64,000 nt of DNA from Thermoanaerobaculia bacterium (GCA_027061805.1 JAMOWA010000068.1:1-64000), one strand, 5' to 3'. Shown: positions 15,733 to 26,225, counted from the stretch's first letter. Translations and numbers: made by a program. Notes: a model not told the origin generated them from the letters alone.

Positions 15733-17238
15733 TCATCCGCGGCCGGGCCACCGCCCGTAGGTGTCCACCAGCTCCGCCAGGCGAGCCTGGAGGGCTGCGT
15801 CCAGCATCCACGGGGTGATGCGAAATCCCCAGTTGCCCTCGGCCTTCCCGGGGGTGTTCATGCGGCAGTCGGACCCCAGGCCGGCCAGGTCCTGGTGGGG
15901 CACGATGGCACGATCGGCCACGGAGGCCATGGCCGCGCGCACCAGATCCCAGTGGATCTCGGCTCCATCGGTGGCCAGGTAGCGTCGCACCAGATCCCGC
16001 TCGTCCTCGGTGGCCTCCTCCTGCCACCAGCCCACCGTGGTGTTGTTGTCATGGGTGCCGGTGTAGACCACAAGGTCCCGGGTGTGGGCGTAGGGAATGT
16101 AGGTGCTGCGCGGCTCGGGGCTGAAGGCGAAATGAAGGACCACCATGCCGGGAAGGCCCAGCTCGCGGCGAAGCTCGTGCACATCCTCGGTGATGGTGCC
16201 CAGGTCCTCGGCCACGAAAGGCAGGCCGCCCAGGGCCTCCCCCACCGCGTCGAAGAGCTCACGGCCGGGGCCGGACACCCAGCGGCCGTTGACGGCGGTC
16301 TTCTCTCCAGCGGGCACCTCCCAGTGGGCCACAAAGCCCCGGAAATGGTCCAGGCGCACGGCATCACAGAGCCGCGTGGCGTGGTGCAGGCGCGCGATCC
16401 ACCAGGCGAAGCGCTCCTCCCGGTGACGATCCCAGGCATAGAGAGGATTGCCCCAGAGCTGGCCGGTCTCCGAGAAGTGGTCGGGCGGGACGCCGGCCAC
16501 CACCGTGGGCCGCCGTTCGGCATCCAGCAGGAAGAGCTCGGGGCGGGCCCAGACCTCGGCAGAGTCCAGGGCCACGAAGATGGGCACGTCACCCAGGATG
16601 CGCACGCCCACCTCCCGCGCATGGCGCTGCAGGGCGCGCCACTGGCGGAAGAAGAGGAACTGGCAGAACCGGGAAAAGCCGATCTCCATGCAGTTGGCTC
16701 CGGCCCAGGCTTCCAGGGCTGCAGGATCCCGCAGTCGGAGCCTTTCCGGCCACTCGGGCCAGGGGGCACCCCCGTGGGCCCGCTTCAGCGCGTCGAAACG
16801 GCACCAGTCCTCCAGCCAGGAGGCCTCGGTCACTGCGAAGGACTCGAGCTCGTCGGCCAGGTGATCCGGGGGACGCTCCGAAAAGCGCTCCCAGGCGGCA
16901 CGAAGAAGACTCTCCCTGGCGGGCACCACACGGGACCAGTCCACCCACTCCGAGGGCAGACCGGGAATCACCGCCAGGTCATCCTCGCTGACCAGGCCGT
17001 CCTCGAGGAGAAGCGCCGGAGAGACCAGCAGGGGATTCCCGGCAAAGGTGGAGGCGGCCGAGTAGGGCGAGTGGCCGGGCCCGGGCGGATTCAGCGGCAG
17101 CACCTGCCACCAGCGGACACCAGCTCCGGCCAGCCAGTCCACCCACGCGTGGGAGGCCGGCCCCAGGTCCCCGATCCCGAAGGGTGACGGGAGACAGGTG
17201 GGATGCAGCAGCACGCCGGCCGAGCGTTCGGAGTCCAT
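15733..17238 (-). CDS. malQ: 4-alpha-glucanotransferase (amylomaltase)
   Basis: 501 residues, the normal size of short GH77 amylomaltases. Conserved blocks: LLHPTCLPSPFGIGDLG at the N terminus, WWQVLPLNPPG, PYSAASTFAGNPLLVS, ILGDVPIFVALDSAEVW, CDAVRLDHFRGF (catalytic Asp in RLDHF), FVAEDLGTITEDV (catalytic Glu) and YTGTHDNNTTVGWW. It transfers alpha-1,4-glucan segments between maltodextrins and supplies long chains for phosphorolysis. It is divergent from glgP across about 520 bases holding MITE-like copy C, so the two form a maltodextrin/glycogen-use pair. ATG 17238 has TACGAT six bases upstream and no ribosome binding site. Confidence 0.95.
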   Translation of the reverse strand: MDSERSAGVLLHPTCLPSPFGIGDLGPASHAWVDWLAGAGVRWWQVLPLNPPGPGHSPYSAASTFAGNPLLVSPALLLEDGLVSEDDLAVIPGLPSEWVDWSRVVPARESLLRAAWERFSERPPDHLADELESFAVTEASWLEDWCRFDALKRAHGGAPWPEWPERLRLRDPAALEAWAGANCMEIGFSRFCQFLFFRQWRALQRHAREVGVRILGDVPIFVALDSAEVWARPELFLLDAERRPTVVAGVPPDHFSETGQLWGNPLYAWDRHREERFAWWIARLHHATRLCDAVRLDHFRGFVAHWEVPAGEKTAVNGRWVSGPGRELFDAVGEALGGLPFVAEDLGTITEDVHELRRELGLPGMVVLHFAFSPEPRSTYIPYAHTRDLVVYTGTHDNNTTVGWWQEEATEDERDLVRRYLATDGAEIHWDLVRAAMASVADRAIVPHQDLAGLGSDCRMNTPGKAEGNWGFRITPWMLDAALQARLAELVDTYGRWPGRG

Positions 17239-17244
17239 GGAACC

Positions 17245-17250
17245 ATCGTA
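17245..17250 (-). promoter_or_regulatory. -10 box (TACGAT) of a leaderless malQ promoter
   Basis: TACGAT on the minus strand ends six bases before the malQ ATG. Weaker than the TATACT boxes elsewhere, but at the same spacing. Confidence 0.5.
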
Positions 17251-17380
17251 CCGCGAATCGTGGCCGGAGTGGAGCCGTGGGGTGCGACACCTGCCCTCCC
17301 GCCCGCGCGACGGCCACCCGACCGTGCAACACCCACCCCTCCGCCCGTGCACGGTACGACGCCCGTCCACCCGCTCATCA

Positions 17381-17580
17381 TGAAACGTGAGCCGCTTGCA
17401 AGACCCTCTGAAGGTCATACCCATCGGCCTGGCGTGACATCGAACGTGGATCCGGATGTTCTTCTATCTTCTTCTTGATCCGATCAATCCGTGTCATCCG
17501 TGGTTCATTTTCCCGGGCGGGTGGGAGCCGATCCGCGAGAATCCTTCTCGATCCAGGACTCCCGCAACAGGTTCACGTGA
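17381..17580 (+). repeat. MITE-like intergenic repeat, copy C (complete)
   Basis: About 200 bp with imperfect terminal inverted repeats: left AACGTGAGCCGCTTGCAAG, right (reverse complemented) CACGTGAACCTGTTGCGGG. The inside has the shared GATCCGATCAATCCGTG string. It lies between the divergent malQ and glgP genes and encodes nothing. About 95 bases on either side show nothing else, apart from a pyrimidine-rich stretch at 17655-17700. Confidence 0.82.
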
Positions 17581-17755
17581 AAGGCAAAACGAATGAGGCG
17601 CTTCCGATGTGAGCGCAAAAGACTGGTGCGGCCAGTGCGGGTGGGTCCATCGCGCCCTGCTCCCCTGCCCCTCCGCTCCCCTGCCCCCCTGCTCCCTCCG
17701 TGCTACCCTTTCCCATGGAGCGCCCCTGCGGCGCTCCAGGCCGTTGGAGGCACCG

Positions 17756-20230
17756 ATGGAGATGCCCGTGACCACATCACCCATGACCGCGGAGGAGTTC
17801 CGGGAACGCTTTCTCCACTATCTGCGGTACATCCGCGGCCTGGAGCTTGCGGACGCCGGCCCGGCGGACCATCTGGCCGCGGTGGAGCTGGTGGTGCGCG
17901 AGACGCTCATCGACCGGGCGGTGGAGACCCGGTGCGCCTGGCGGCGGGTCCGCCCCAAGACGGTCCACTACCTCTCCATGGAGTTCCTGATCGGGCGGCT
18001 GCTCACCAACAACCTCATCGCCACCGGCCTCGAGCGGGCCGCACGGGAAGCGCTGGACGACCTGGGGCTCAGCCTGGCCGCCATCACCGAGGAGGAGGCC
18101 GACCCGGGCCTGGGCAACGGCGGCCTCGGGCGCCTGGCGGCCTGCTTCCTGGACTCGCTGGCCACCCTGGACTACCCCGCCTTCGGCTACGGGCTGCGCT
18201 ACGACTACGGCATGTTCCGGCAGGAGTTCGAGAAGGGCTGGCAGGTGGAGCTGCCCGACACCTGGCTCAAGGGCGGCTACGCCTGGGAGATTCCCCGCCC
18301 CGACCTGACCGTGCCCGTGCGCATCGGCGGGCAGGTGGAGTGGCACGAGGGCGCCCACGGCAGGTTCCGGCCGCGCTGGGTGGGCTGGCGCTGCTTCTAC
18401 GCCGTCCCCCACGACGTCCTGGTGGCCGGCTACGGCACGCACACGATCTCCGTGCTGCGCCTGTGGTCCGCCGACGCCCCCAGCGAGTTCGACTTCCACA
18501 TCTTCTCCCAGGGGGACTTCCTCAAGGCGGTGGCCGACCGCGAGCGGGTCCAGGCCATCACCAGGGTGCTCTACCCCGCCGACCACGTGGAGGCGGGCCG
18601 CAGGCTGCGGCTCCTCCAGGAGTACCTCCTGGTGGCGGCCTCGGTGCAGGACGCCGTGAACCGCTTCCGGCTGCACCACGGCGAGGCGTGGGAGCTGCTG
18701 CCGGAGAAGGTGGCCTTCCAGCTCAACGACACCCACCCCGCGCTCACGGTGGCGGAGCTCATGCGCTTCCTGGTGGACGACGCCGATCTCCGCTGGAGCA
18801 CCGCCTGGGAGATCGTCCGGGCCACCTGCTCCTACACCAACCACACCCTCCTCTCCGAGGCGCTGGAGACCTGGCCCGTCTCCCTCATGGAGGAGATCAT
18901 CCCCCGGCACGTGCAGATCATCTACGAGATCAACCGGCGCTTCCTGGAGAGCGTGGGCAACGGTGCCTCCGGCGACATGGACCGGCTCGGGCGGCTGTCC
19001 ATCGTGCACGAGGACGGCGAGAAACGCTTCCGGATGGCCAACCTGGCCATCGTGGGCTCCCACAGGGTCAACGGCGTGGCGAGGCTCCACACCCGGCTGC
19101 TGACCACGCGGGTGGTGCGGGACTTCGCCGAGCTGTGGCCGGAGCGCTTCGTGGCCATCACCAACGGCATCACGCCCCGCCGCTGGCTGGGTGCGTGCAA
19201 CCCGCGCCTTGCCTCCGCCATCACCCGCCGCATCGGCCCGGACTGGCTGCGGGACCTGGACCGGCTGGCGGAGCTGAGCGGGCTGGCCGGCGACGAGGAG
19301 TTCCAGGCGGAGGTGGCCAACGTCAAGGAGGCCAACAAGCAGGACCTGGCCGTGGTGATCCGGGAGCTGTGCGACCTGGAGGTGGACCCGGCGTCGCTCT
19401 TCGACGTGCAGATCAAGCGGCTTCACGAGTACAAGCGGCAGCTCCTCAACGCGCTGCACATCATCCATCTCCACCAGCGCCTCAAGGACGACCCCGGCCA
19501 GGAGATCACGCCGCGCACCTTCATCTTCGGCGCCAAGGCGGCCCCGGCCTACCACATGGCCAGGCTCATCATCCGGCTCATCAACGGGATTGCCGAGGTG
19601 ATCAACGATGACCCGGAGGTGGCCGGCCGCCTGAAGGTGGCCTTCCTGCCCGACTACCGGGTGACCCTGGCCGAGAAGATCATCCCCGCCGCCGACCTCT
19701 CCGAGCAGATCTCCACGGCGGGCTGGGAGGCCTCCGGCACCGGCAACATGAAGCTGGCGCTCAACGGGGCCCTGACCATCGGAACGCTGGACGGCGCCAA
19801 CGTGGAGATCCGGGACGCCGTGGGCGAGGAGAACATCTTCATCTTCGGGCTCACCGCCGACGAGGCGGCCCGCCTCCCGGCCTCGGGCCAGTACAGCCCC
19901 TGGGACCACCACCGTGCCGACGAGGACCTGGCCCGCGTTCTGGACGCCCTCCGGGACGGCGTGTACACGCCCGGGGACGAGGGGGTCTCCCGCCAGATCT
20001 GGTCGTCGCTCATGGAGCACGGGGACCGCTACCTCCACCTGGCCGACTTCCGCTCCTACGTGGACACCCAGCAGCGGGTGGCGGACCTGTACCTGGACCG
20101 TCGGGCGTGGTCGGAGAAGGCCATCCGCAACATCGCCGCCATGGGCTACTTCTCCTCGGACCGCGCCATCCGCGAGTACGCGGCAAAGATCTGGAACCTC
20201 CAGCCCGTCCCGCTGCGGCCCGGGAGCTGA
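17756..20230 (+). CDS. glgP: Glycogen/maltodextrin phosphorylase
   Basis: 824 residues, full length for GT35. KTVHYLSMEFLIGRLL, GNGGLGRLAACFLDSLATL, QLNDTHPALTVAELMR, NGITPRRWL, QIKRLHEYKRQLLN and EASGTGNMKLALNG are the diagnostic blocks; the lysine of the last carries pyridoxal phosphate. It releases glucose-1-phosphate from alpha-1,4-glucans in the cytoplasm. ATG 17756 is preceded by TTGGAGG. The divergent malQ provides the companion transferase. Regulation is not evident, though a repeat element occupies much of the shared intergenic region. Confidence 0.95.
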   Translation: MEMPVTTSPMTAEEFRERFLHYLRYIRGLELADAGPADHLAAVELVVRETLIDRAVETRCAWRRVRPKTVHYLSMEFLIGRLLTNNLIATGLERAAREALDDLGLSLAAITEEEADPGLGNGGLGRLAACFLDSLATLDYPAFGYGLRYDYGMFRQEFEKGWQVELPDTWLKGGYAWEIPRPDLTVPVRIGGQVEWHEGAHGRFRPRWVGWRCFYAVPHDVLVAGYGTHTISVLRLWSADAPSEFDFHIFSQGDFLKAVADRERVQAITRVLYPADHVEAGRRLRLLQEYLLVAASVQDAVNRFRLHHGEAWELLPEKVAFQLNDTHPALTVAELMRFLVDDADLRWSTAWEIVRATCSYTNHTLLSEALETWPVSLMEEIIPRHVQIIYEINRRFLESVGNGASGDMDRLGRLSIVHEDGEKRFRMANLAIVGSHRVNGVARLHTRLLTTRVVRDFAELWPERFVAITNGITPRRWLGACNPRLASAITRRIGPDWLRDLDRLAELSGLAGDEEFQAEVANVKEANKQDLAVVIRELCDLEVDPASLFDVQIKRLHEYKRQLLNALHIIHLHQRLKDDPGQEITPRTFIFGAKAAPAYHMARLIIRLINGIAEVINDDPEVAGRLKVAFLPDYRVTLAEKIIPAADLSEQISTAGWEASGTGNMKLALNGALTIGTLDGANVEIRDAVGEENIFIFGLTADEAARLPASGQYSPWDHHRADEDLARVLDALRDGVYTPGDEGVSRQIWSSLMEHGDRYLHLADFRSYVDTQQRVADLYLDRRAWSEKAIRNIAAMGYFSSDRAIREYAAKIWNLQPVPLRPGS

Positions 20231-20383
20231 CCGGATCCACCGGACGGCCGCCGGTGGTACCATGGCATGAGAGAACCTGTCCGGTTCGGGAACAGAGGGT
20301 GCAGAACGCTCCGGAACCGAGCACACCCGCGTGAGACGTCGCACCCGGCACGGGAGATGGGGCATGGCGGCAGGAGATAGACC

Positions 20384-22726
20384 ATGAGTCGGACGGGCCG
20401 GCCCGAGCAGCGGGATGATCATCCCGATTTCCGGCCGGAGGAAACCGTCCAGGATGCGGGCAGTTTCCGTGCGCTGTTCGAGAACGCACCGGAGGCCATC
20501 TACATCCAGGCCCAGGACGGGACCTTCCTCGACGTGAACCGTGCGGCCTGCGAGATGTACGGCCTGCCGCGGGAGGAGCTGCTCCGGAAGAACCCCGCCG
20601 ACCTCTCGGCCACCGACATGAACGACCTGGAGGCCGTGGAGGCCATGGTCCGGGACACCTTCGAGAACGGGACCATGCACGCCTTCGAGTTCTGGGGCGT
20701 CCGTGCGGACGGCACCCCGTTCCCCAAGGACGTCCGGATCGTCCCGGGAACCTACAGGGGGAACCGGGTGGTGGTGGCCTTCGCCAGGGACATCACCGAG
20801 ACGAAGGCCGCCCAGGCGGCGCTCCGTGAATCCGAGGAGCGGCTGCGGACGCTGATGAACGCCAGCCCGGACGCCATCTGTTTCAAGGACGGCGAGGGAC
20901 GCTGGATCGAGTCCAACGATGCCAACCTCGAGGTGTTCGACCTGGTGGGCGTGGACTTCCGGGGCAGGACGAACGCCGAGCTGGCAGAGCTCACCCCCTT
21001 CTTCCGTGAGGCCCTCCTCACCTGCCGGTCCACCGACGAACAGGCCTGGTCCACGGGCAGGGCTTCCAGGAGCCGGGAGGTGATCCCGCGTCCGGACGGC
21101 ACCACCAAGGTCTTCGACGTGATCAAGGTCCCTCTGTACCATTCCGACGGATCCCGGAAGGGGCTGGTGGTCTTCGGACGGGACATCACCGAGCAGGTGG
21201 CAATGGAGACCGCGCTCAAGGAGTCTGAGGAGCGCTACAGGGACCTGGTGGAACGCGCGGGGGTGGCAATCCTCACCGATGACAGGGAGGGCCGGATCAC
21301 CTTCCACAACAGGCGTGCCCTGGAGCTCTACGGCCTGATGGAAGACGAGATCTCGGGCATGAGCATCCTGGACTTCGTCCATCCCGAGGACCGTGAGCGG
21401 GTCTGGGCGAATCACCAGTCCCATCTCTTCGGAACCGGGTCCACGGGCAGTTACGAGTTCCGGGGCCTCACCCGAGACGGGCAGGTCCTGCACCTGACCG
21501 TGGACGTGACTCCCCTCCTCGTGGACGGGAGACCGGTGGGAACCCGCTCCTACATCCGGGACGTGACACGGGAGAAGCGCCTCCACGAGCAGCTCCTCCA
21601 GGCCCAGAAGCTGGAGACCGTGGGCCGGCTCGCCGGAGGAATCGCCCATGATTTCAACAACGTGCTGGCCGCCATCCGCTCCTATGCCGAGCTCCTCCAG
21701 CTCCGCTTTCCTCCGGAAGTGGAGCCGGACAATGCCATCACGGGGATACTCCGCGCCACCGAACAGGGATCACGCCTCACTCGCCAGCTTCTGGCCTTCG
21801 CCCGTCGTCAGCCGGGAGCCCTGGAGGAGATGGACCTGGACGAACTCATCACCGGCATGGAGAACACCCTGCATCGGATCGTCGGCGAGGACGTGGAGCT
21901 CATCATCCGGCCCGGCGCCGGCCACGCCCCGGTGCTCGCGGATCCCGGCCAGATGGAGCAGGTCCTGATGAACCTCGTGGTGAATGCCCGGGATGCCATG
22001 CCTGATGGGGGACGACTCGAGATCGAGACCGACATCCTGGAGCTCGTGGAGGAGACCTCCGTCCGGCCGGACCCGGAGCAGTGGGTGGTCCTCCGGGTGA
22101 CGGACACCGGAACCGGCATGTCCGACAAGATCCAGGAGCACATCTTCGAACCGTTCTTCACCACCAAGACACCGGAGAAGGGCACCGGTCTCGGCCTGTC
22201 CACCTGCTACGGGATCATCTCGGATGTGGGGGGCCGGATCGAGGTGGACAGCGAGCCCGGGAGGGGTACCACGGTCTCTGTCCTGCTGCCCCGGATCGTA
22301 GGGGACCCGAACACGGCGGCCGAGCCTCCGGAAGAGGCGCCGCTACCCTCCGGGACGGAGATCATCCTCCTCGTGGAGGACAACCACCAGCTCAGGGAGA
22401 GCCTCGCCGAGGTGCTCCGCGTGCTGGGGTACCAGGTGCTGGAGGCGGAGGACGGCCACCGTGCCCTCGAGCTGGTGGAGTCCCCTGACACCACCATGGA
22501 TCTCCTGATCACCGACGTGGTCATGCCCGGGATTCCGGGCACCACCCTGGCGAACCAGCTTCGCCAGCGGTTCCCGGGCCTTCCCGTGATTCTCATGTCG
22601 GGCCACCTCCACGGGCACGAACGGCCCGACGACGGGGATCCCGACGTGATCCTCCTCCCCAAGCCCACCTCCGTGAAGGATCTCGCTGCCACGATCCGGA
22701 AGCTGCTTGACGAGCGCCGGGCCTGA
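20384..22726 (+). CDS. Soluble hybrid histidine kinase with three PAS domains
   Basis: 780 residues without membrane segments. Three PAS domains (about 28-140, 150-275, 280-400), each ending in a DIT- or DVT-type motif, are followed by HisKA with the phospho-acceptor His in [13 protein letters not shown] (about 422), then HATPase ([30 protein letters not shown]) and a C-terminal receiver with phospho-acceptor Asp in [10 protein letters not shown] (about 711) and the KPTS lysine. The GGIAHDFNN form is typical of PAS hybrid kinases of the HK4-like group. No output regulator gene is adjacent, so the partner and signal are unknown. Starts 153 bases after glgP with GGAGAT upstream. Confidence 0.92.
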   Translation: MSRTGRPEQRDDHPDFRPEETVQDAGSFRALFENAPEAIYIQAQDGTFLDVNRAACEMYGLPREELLRKNPADLSATDMNDLEAVEAMVRDTFENGTMHAFEFWGVRADGTPFPKDVRIVPGTYRGNRVVVAFARDITETKAAQAALRESEERLRTLMNASPDAICFKDGEGRWIESNDANLEVFDLVGVDFRGRTNAELAELTPFFREALLTCRSTDEQAWSTGRASRSREVIPRPDGTTKVFDVIKVPLYHSDGSRKGLVVFGRDITEQVAMETALKESEERYRDLVERAGVAILTDDREGRITFHNRRALELYGLMEDEISGMSILDFVHPEDRERVWANHQSHLFGTGSTGSYEFRGLTRDGQVLHLTVDVTPLLVDGRPVGTRSYIRDVTREKRLHEQLLQAQKLETVGRLAGGIAHDFNNVLAAIRSYAELLQLRFPPEVEPDNAITGILRATEQGSRLTRQLLAFARRQPGALEEMDLDELITGMENTLHRIVGEDVELIIRPGAGHAPVLADPGQMEQVLMNLVVNARDAMPDGGRLEIETDILELVEETSVRPDPEQWVVLRVTDTGTGMSDKIQEHIFEPFFTTKTPEKGTGLGLSTCYGIISDVGGRIEVDSEPGRGTTVSVLLPRIVGDPNTAAEPPEEAPLPSGTEIILLVEDNHQLRESLAEVLRVLGYQVLEAEDGHRALELVESPDTTMDLLITDVVMPGIPGTTLANQLRQRFPGLPVILMSGHLHGHERPDDGDPDVILLPKPTSVKDLAATIRKLLDERRA

Positions 22727-22940
22727 GCTCACCGGCGATGTCCGGTCCGATCCACGAGCATCGGCGGGTCGGGGCCGAACAGCCACCGCCCGGAACCCAG
22801 GAGAGCGCGGGCGGCCAGGTCGTCGCCGAGAAACCCCACACCGGGCCCCGGCAGCGGGAGTGCCGGGGCCAGAAGCCACGCCCACCGAGGGGAAACCCGC
22901 CGCGGTGGATGCTCCGGCAGCGGGTGGCCCCCAGGCCTTC

Positions 22941-24239
22941 CTACACCAGGTTCCTGGCCCGGGCGGCGGCCTCCAGCTCCTCCCGGAAGTCGGGGTGGGC
23001 GATGTCGATGAGCTGGCGGGCCCGTTCCCTCAGGCTCCTGCCGTAGAGGTCGGCGATGCCGTACTCGGTGACCACCCAGTGGACGTCAGCCCTGGTGGTG
23101 ACCACACCGGAGCCGGGCAGGAGGGTGTCCACGATCCGGGAGATCTTCCCACCCTTCGCCGTGGAGGGCAGGGCGATGATGGGCACGCCCCCCCTGGAGC
23201 GGGCGGCGCCACGGATGAAGTCCAGCTGGCCGCCGAAACCCGAGTAGATCGAGGTGCCGATGGAGTCGGCGCAGACCTGCCCGGTCAGGTCCACCGCGAT
23301 GGCCGAGTTGATGGCCACCATCCGGTCGTTCTGGGCCACGATGAACGGGTCGTTCACGTACTGGTTGGGGTGGAACTCCATGAAGGGGTTGTTGTCCACG
23401 AAGTCGAAGGCCTTGCGCGTCCCGATCACGAAGGAGGCCACGATCTTGCCCCGGTGGAGGGTCTTCTTCTCGTTGGTGATGACCCCCATCTCGAAGAGGT
23501 CCACCAGTCCGTCGGAGAACATCTCCGTGTGGACCCCCAGGTGCCTCTTCTCCTCCAGGAAGAGGAGGACGGCGTCGGGGATCTCGCCAATGCCCATCTG
23601 GAGGGTGGCACCGTCGGGGATCAGCGAGGCGATGCGTTCCCCGATGGCCTTCGCCACGTCGGAGATCTCCGGAGCCATGGGGTGCTCGATCACGGGCTCG
23701 TCCACCTCCACCACGTGGGTGAGCTTGGAGACGTGGACGAAGCTGTCGCCCAGGGCCCTCGGCATGCGCTGGTTCACCAGCGCGATGACGGACCGGGCGT
23801 TCTCCACGGCGGCCTTGGTGGCGTCCACACCCACCCCGTAGGAGCAGAAGCCGTGCTCGTCGGGGGGGGAGACGTGGATCAGCGCCACGTCGATGGGCAG
23901 CCGGCCCGAGGTGATCAGCCGGGGCACCTCGTGGAGGTGGATGGGCACGAAGTCGGCCCGCCCCTCGTTCACGGCGGCCCGCACGTTGCCACCGGTGAAG
24001 AGCGCCCGGTGACGGAAGTGGGCCTCCATGCCGGGCTCGGCGTAGGGCGCCGGCCCCAGCGTCAGGATGTGGACCACCTCCACGTTCTCGAGCTCGGAGG
24101 CGCGGGCCACCATGGCCTCGATGAGCTTCACCGGGGTGTTGCAGCCCGGGTGAATCCAGACGTGGTCCCCGGAGCAGATCCCCCGCACGGCTTCCTCCGC
24201 GGTGGTGACGTGGGACCGGTACCGTTCCATCCATTTCAT
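22941..24239 (-). CDS. Acetyl-CoA hydrolase/transferase family CoA-transferase
   Basis: 432 residues, the size of 4-hydroxybutyrate/butyrate:acetate CoA-transferases. It shows IHPGCNTPVKLIEAM, DVALIHVSPPDEHGFCSYGVGVD, the catalytic-Glu region (HTEMFSDGLVDLFE) and the acyl-CoA binding glycine loop (SIYSGFGGQLDFIRGAARSRGG). It moves CoA between an acyl-CoA and a carboxylate. ATG 24239 has GGAGGT upstream and overlaps the alanine dehydrogenase stop by four bases (ATGA), so the two are translationally coupled. A joint role in amino-acid fermentation or in disposing of acyl-CoA from deamination is an inference. Confidence 0.88.
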   Translation of the reverse strand: MKWMERYRSHVTTAEEAVRGICSGDHVWIHPGCNTPVKLIEAMVARASELENVEVVHILTLGPAPYAEPGMEAHFRHRALFTGGNVRAAVNEGRADFVPIHLHEVPRLITSGRLPIDVALIHVSPPDEHGFCSYGVGVDATKAAVENARSVIALVNQRMPRALGDSFVHVSKLTHVVEVDEPVIEHPMAPEISDVAKAIGERIASLIPDGATLQMGIGEIPDAVLLFLEEKRHLGVHTEMFSDGLVDLFEMGVITNEKKTLHRGKIVASFVIGTRKAFDFVDNNPFMEFHPNQYVNDPFIVAQNDRMVAINSAIAVDLTGQVCADSIGTSIYSGFGGQLDFIRGAARSRGGVPIIALPSTAKGGKISRIVDTLLPGSGVVTTRADVHWVVTEYGIADLYGRSLRERARQLIDIAHPDFREELEAAARARNLV

Positions 24240-25360
24240 GGCGATACCTCCACGTCCTCCACCGGCGTGAAGGGCACCCCGAAGGCCTCCGAGAGGCTCT
24301 CCCGGACACAGGCTCCGTTGTAGGTGTAGGTTCCCCGGCGCAGGGCGGAGTTCTCGCGCACCGCCCGGTCGAAGCCCTTGGCTCCGATCTCCTCCACGAA
24401 GGGCAGGATGGCGTCGGTCAGCGCCCTGGTGGAGGCCCGGGAGGCCTGGGAGGGCAGGTTGGGCACGCAGAAGTGGATGATTCCCTCCTCCTCGTAGGTG
24501 GGGTTGGAGAAGTCGGTGGGCCGGGAGGTCTCGCAGCAGCCCCCCTGGTCGATGGAGAGGTCCATGATGATGGAGCGGGGTTTCATGGACTTCAGCATCT
24601 CCCGGGCCACCAGGATCGGCGCGCGCTCGCCGTGGACCGCAACGGCGCAGAGGAAGATGTCGGCGAACTCCAGGGCCTTCTCGATGCTGGCCCGGGTGGC
24701 GAGCATGGTGGGCACATTGTTCCCCACCCGGTGCTGGAGGCGTCTGAGGGCGTTGATGTCCCGGTCCAGGACCACCACGTGGGCACCGATGCCGCGGGCC
24801 GTGGCAGCGGCACATGTCCCCAGCGTCCCCGCACCCAGGATCACCACCGAGGCCGGCGGGATCCCCGGGGCCCCGCCGATGAGCATGCCCTTGCCGCCGA
24901 ACTCGTTGAGCAACAGGCCCGAACCCATGATGATGGCGATCCGGCCGGCGATCTCGCCCATGGCCTGAAGCACGGGGGCGTTGCCCTCGTCGTCCTCGAT
25001 GATCTCGAAGCCCACCGTGGTGATGCCCTTCTCCAGGAGCCCCACGAAGCGCTCCCGCGGGGCCACCGCCAGGTGCCATGAGGACATCACCACCTGCCCG
25101 GGCTGGAGCAATGCGAACTCCGCCGGCCTCGGTGGAGAGACGCGCACCAGCATCTCCGAGCGGAGCACCACCTCCTCCTCGGAGAAGACGATGGTGGCCC
25201 CCGCGGCCTCGTAGGCCTCGTCGGAGAAGCCGGCGTCCACCCCGGCCGAGCTCTCCACCCAGACCCTGTGGCCGTCACCGGTGAGCGCCCGGACGCCACC
25301 GGGTGTCAGCCCCACCCTGTACTCGAACGGCTGGCGTTCCTTCACGAGCCCGAAATCCAT
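24236..25360 (-). CDS. ald: Alanine dehydrogenase family protein
   Basis: 374 residues. N-terminal KERQPFEYRVGLTPGGVRALTGDGHRVWVESSAG matches alanine dehydrogenase/transhydrogenase alpha; the Rossmann motif GAGTLGTCAAA is followed after two strands by LDRD, whose acidic end favours NAD over NADP. A substrate-binding K is in the MLVRVSPP region and the NLPSQASRASTRAL block is typical. The usual reaction is reversible oxidative deamination of L-alanine to pyruvate. Some relatives act on other amino acids, and a few positions (for example FHWHL-type variant SSWHLAVAP) differ from classical Ald, so the substrate is likely but not certain. First gene of a two-gene operon with the CoA-transferase. 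Confidence 0.8.
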   Translation of the reverse strand: MDFGLVKERQPFEYRVGLTPGGVRALTGDGHRVWVESSAGVDAGFSDEAYEAAGATIVFSEEEVVLRSEMLVRVSPPRPAEFALLQPGQVVMSSWHLAVAPRERFVGLLEKGITTVGFEIIEDDEGNAPVLQAMGEIAGRIAIIMGSGLLLNEFGGKGMLIGGAPGIPPASVVILGAGTLGTCAAATARGIGAHVVVLDRDINALRRLQHRVGNNVPTMLATRASIEKALEFADIFLCAVAVHGERAPILVAREMLKSMKPRSIIMDLSIDQGGCCETSRPTDFSNPTYEEEGIIHFCVPNLPSQASRASTRALTDAILPFVEEIGAKGFDRAVRENSALRRGTYTYNGACVRESLSEAFGVPFTPVEDVEVSP

Positions 25361-25547
25361 GGATCATCCTCCATCCGGCCGGTCCCGCCGGCCTTCCCCG
25401 GTTCCCGCGGATTCCATCACAGTCGGGAGCGGGGGGCAAACCCCGGTCCAGCCCGGACTATCCATGGTGTTTCGGCTGTGCGGCGCAATCCACCATTCCT
25501 GGCGACGTTTCGCGCCGCTCGCTGCGAACCGTCCTGAATGATCCGGC

Positions 25548-26219
25548 CTAGCCGCCGACAGCCTCCAGGTGCGCCCGCATCCGGTCCAGCAGGCCCGCCA
25601 CCGCCTCCCGGCCTCCGGGGCCCATGTGGAGCTCCACCCTCCAGAGCACCCCGGCCTCCCGCCGGACGAAGGCCACCGCGGCCCACCAGAGGGGCGCGAG
25701 CGGTGCGGCCAGCGCCTCACCCGCCCCCTCCCCCTCCGGGTCGAAGTCCACGGGGTCCACGTGCTCCCCCAGCCGGATGCCGGAGGGCAGGACGAGCCAG
25801 AGCTGGGTGAGCCCCTCGAAGGCGCCGTGGGACAGGCCGTGGTCGAGGCGGGAGGCGACGTCCTGGACGCGGCCGAAGGCCACCATCTGGCACTCGGGCT
25901 CTCCCGGCTCGCGGTACACCAGGTTGTAGACGTACCCCGGCCCGGACAGTGACTCCGCCACGCGCACCAGCGTGTCCACCAGCACCGCCCGACCCCGGGA
26001 CTCGAGCTCCGCCGGGACGTCCACCGCAACCGAGGCCACGGCCCGGTCACTCTTCTCGCGCCAGCCCACCTCCACGCGGACGGCATCCCCCCTTCGCCGG
26101 GCCTTCCACCAGCGCACCGCCGCCACCCAGGGCGCCATCACCACCAGCGCCACGGACCCCAGGACCAGCCCCAGGCACCCACGGCGCGGACCGTCTCCGG
26201 CCGTCGTATCCCGCTCCAC
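25548..26219 (-). CDS. Membrane-anchored protein of unknown function
   Basis: 223 residues from GTG 26219. Residues about 14-36 (CLGLVLGSVALVVMAPWV) form one membrane segment after a short charged N terminus, followed by a Trp/Arg-rich boundary (RWWKARRRGD) and a soluble α/β-like domain of about 180 residues, rich in Val/Glu and ending in a helix. No family recognised. The start is supported by TATACT six bases upstream; an upstream in-frame start at 26411 would precede this promoter. Monocistronic between ald and the repeat region. Confidence 0.7.
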   Translation of the reverse strand: MERDTTAGDGPRRGCLGLVLGSVALVVMAPWVAAVRWWKARRRGDAVRVEVGWREKSDRAVASVAVDVPAELESRGRAVLVDTLVRVAESLSGPGYVYNLVYREPGEPECQMVAFGRVQDVASRLDHGLSHGAFEGLTQLWLVLPSGIRLGEHVDPVDFDPEGEGAGEALAAPLAPLWWAAVAFVRREAGVLWRVELHMGPGGREAVAGLLDRMRAHLEAVGG

Positions 26220-26225
26220 GCCGCG

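Noticed and set aside
17777-21649. A 1290-codon open frame on the minus strand across glgP and the histidine kinase
   Set aside because: It lies antisense to two unmistakable genes, has Gly/Val/His-rich low-complexity composition and matches no domain; it is an effect of high GC content.
24240-25079. N-terminal extension of the CoA-transferase frame into the alanine dehydrogenase gene
   Set aside because: The frame stays open but the extension is the wrong-frame reading of ald; GGAGGT and the ATGA overlap fix the start at 24239.
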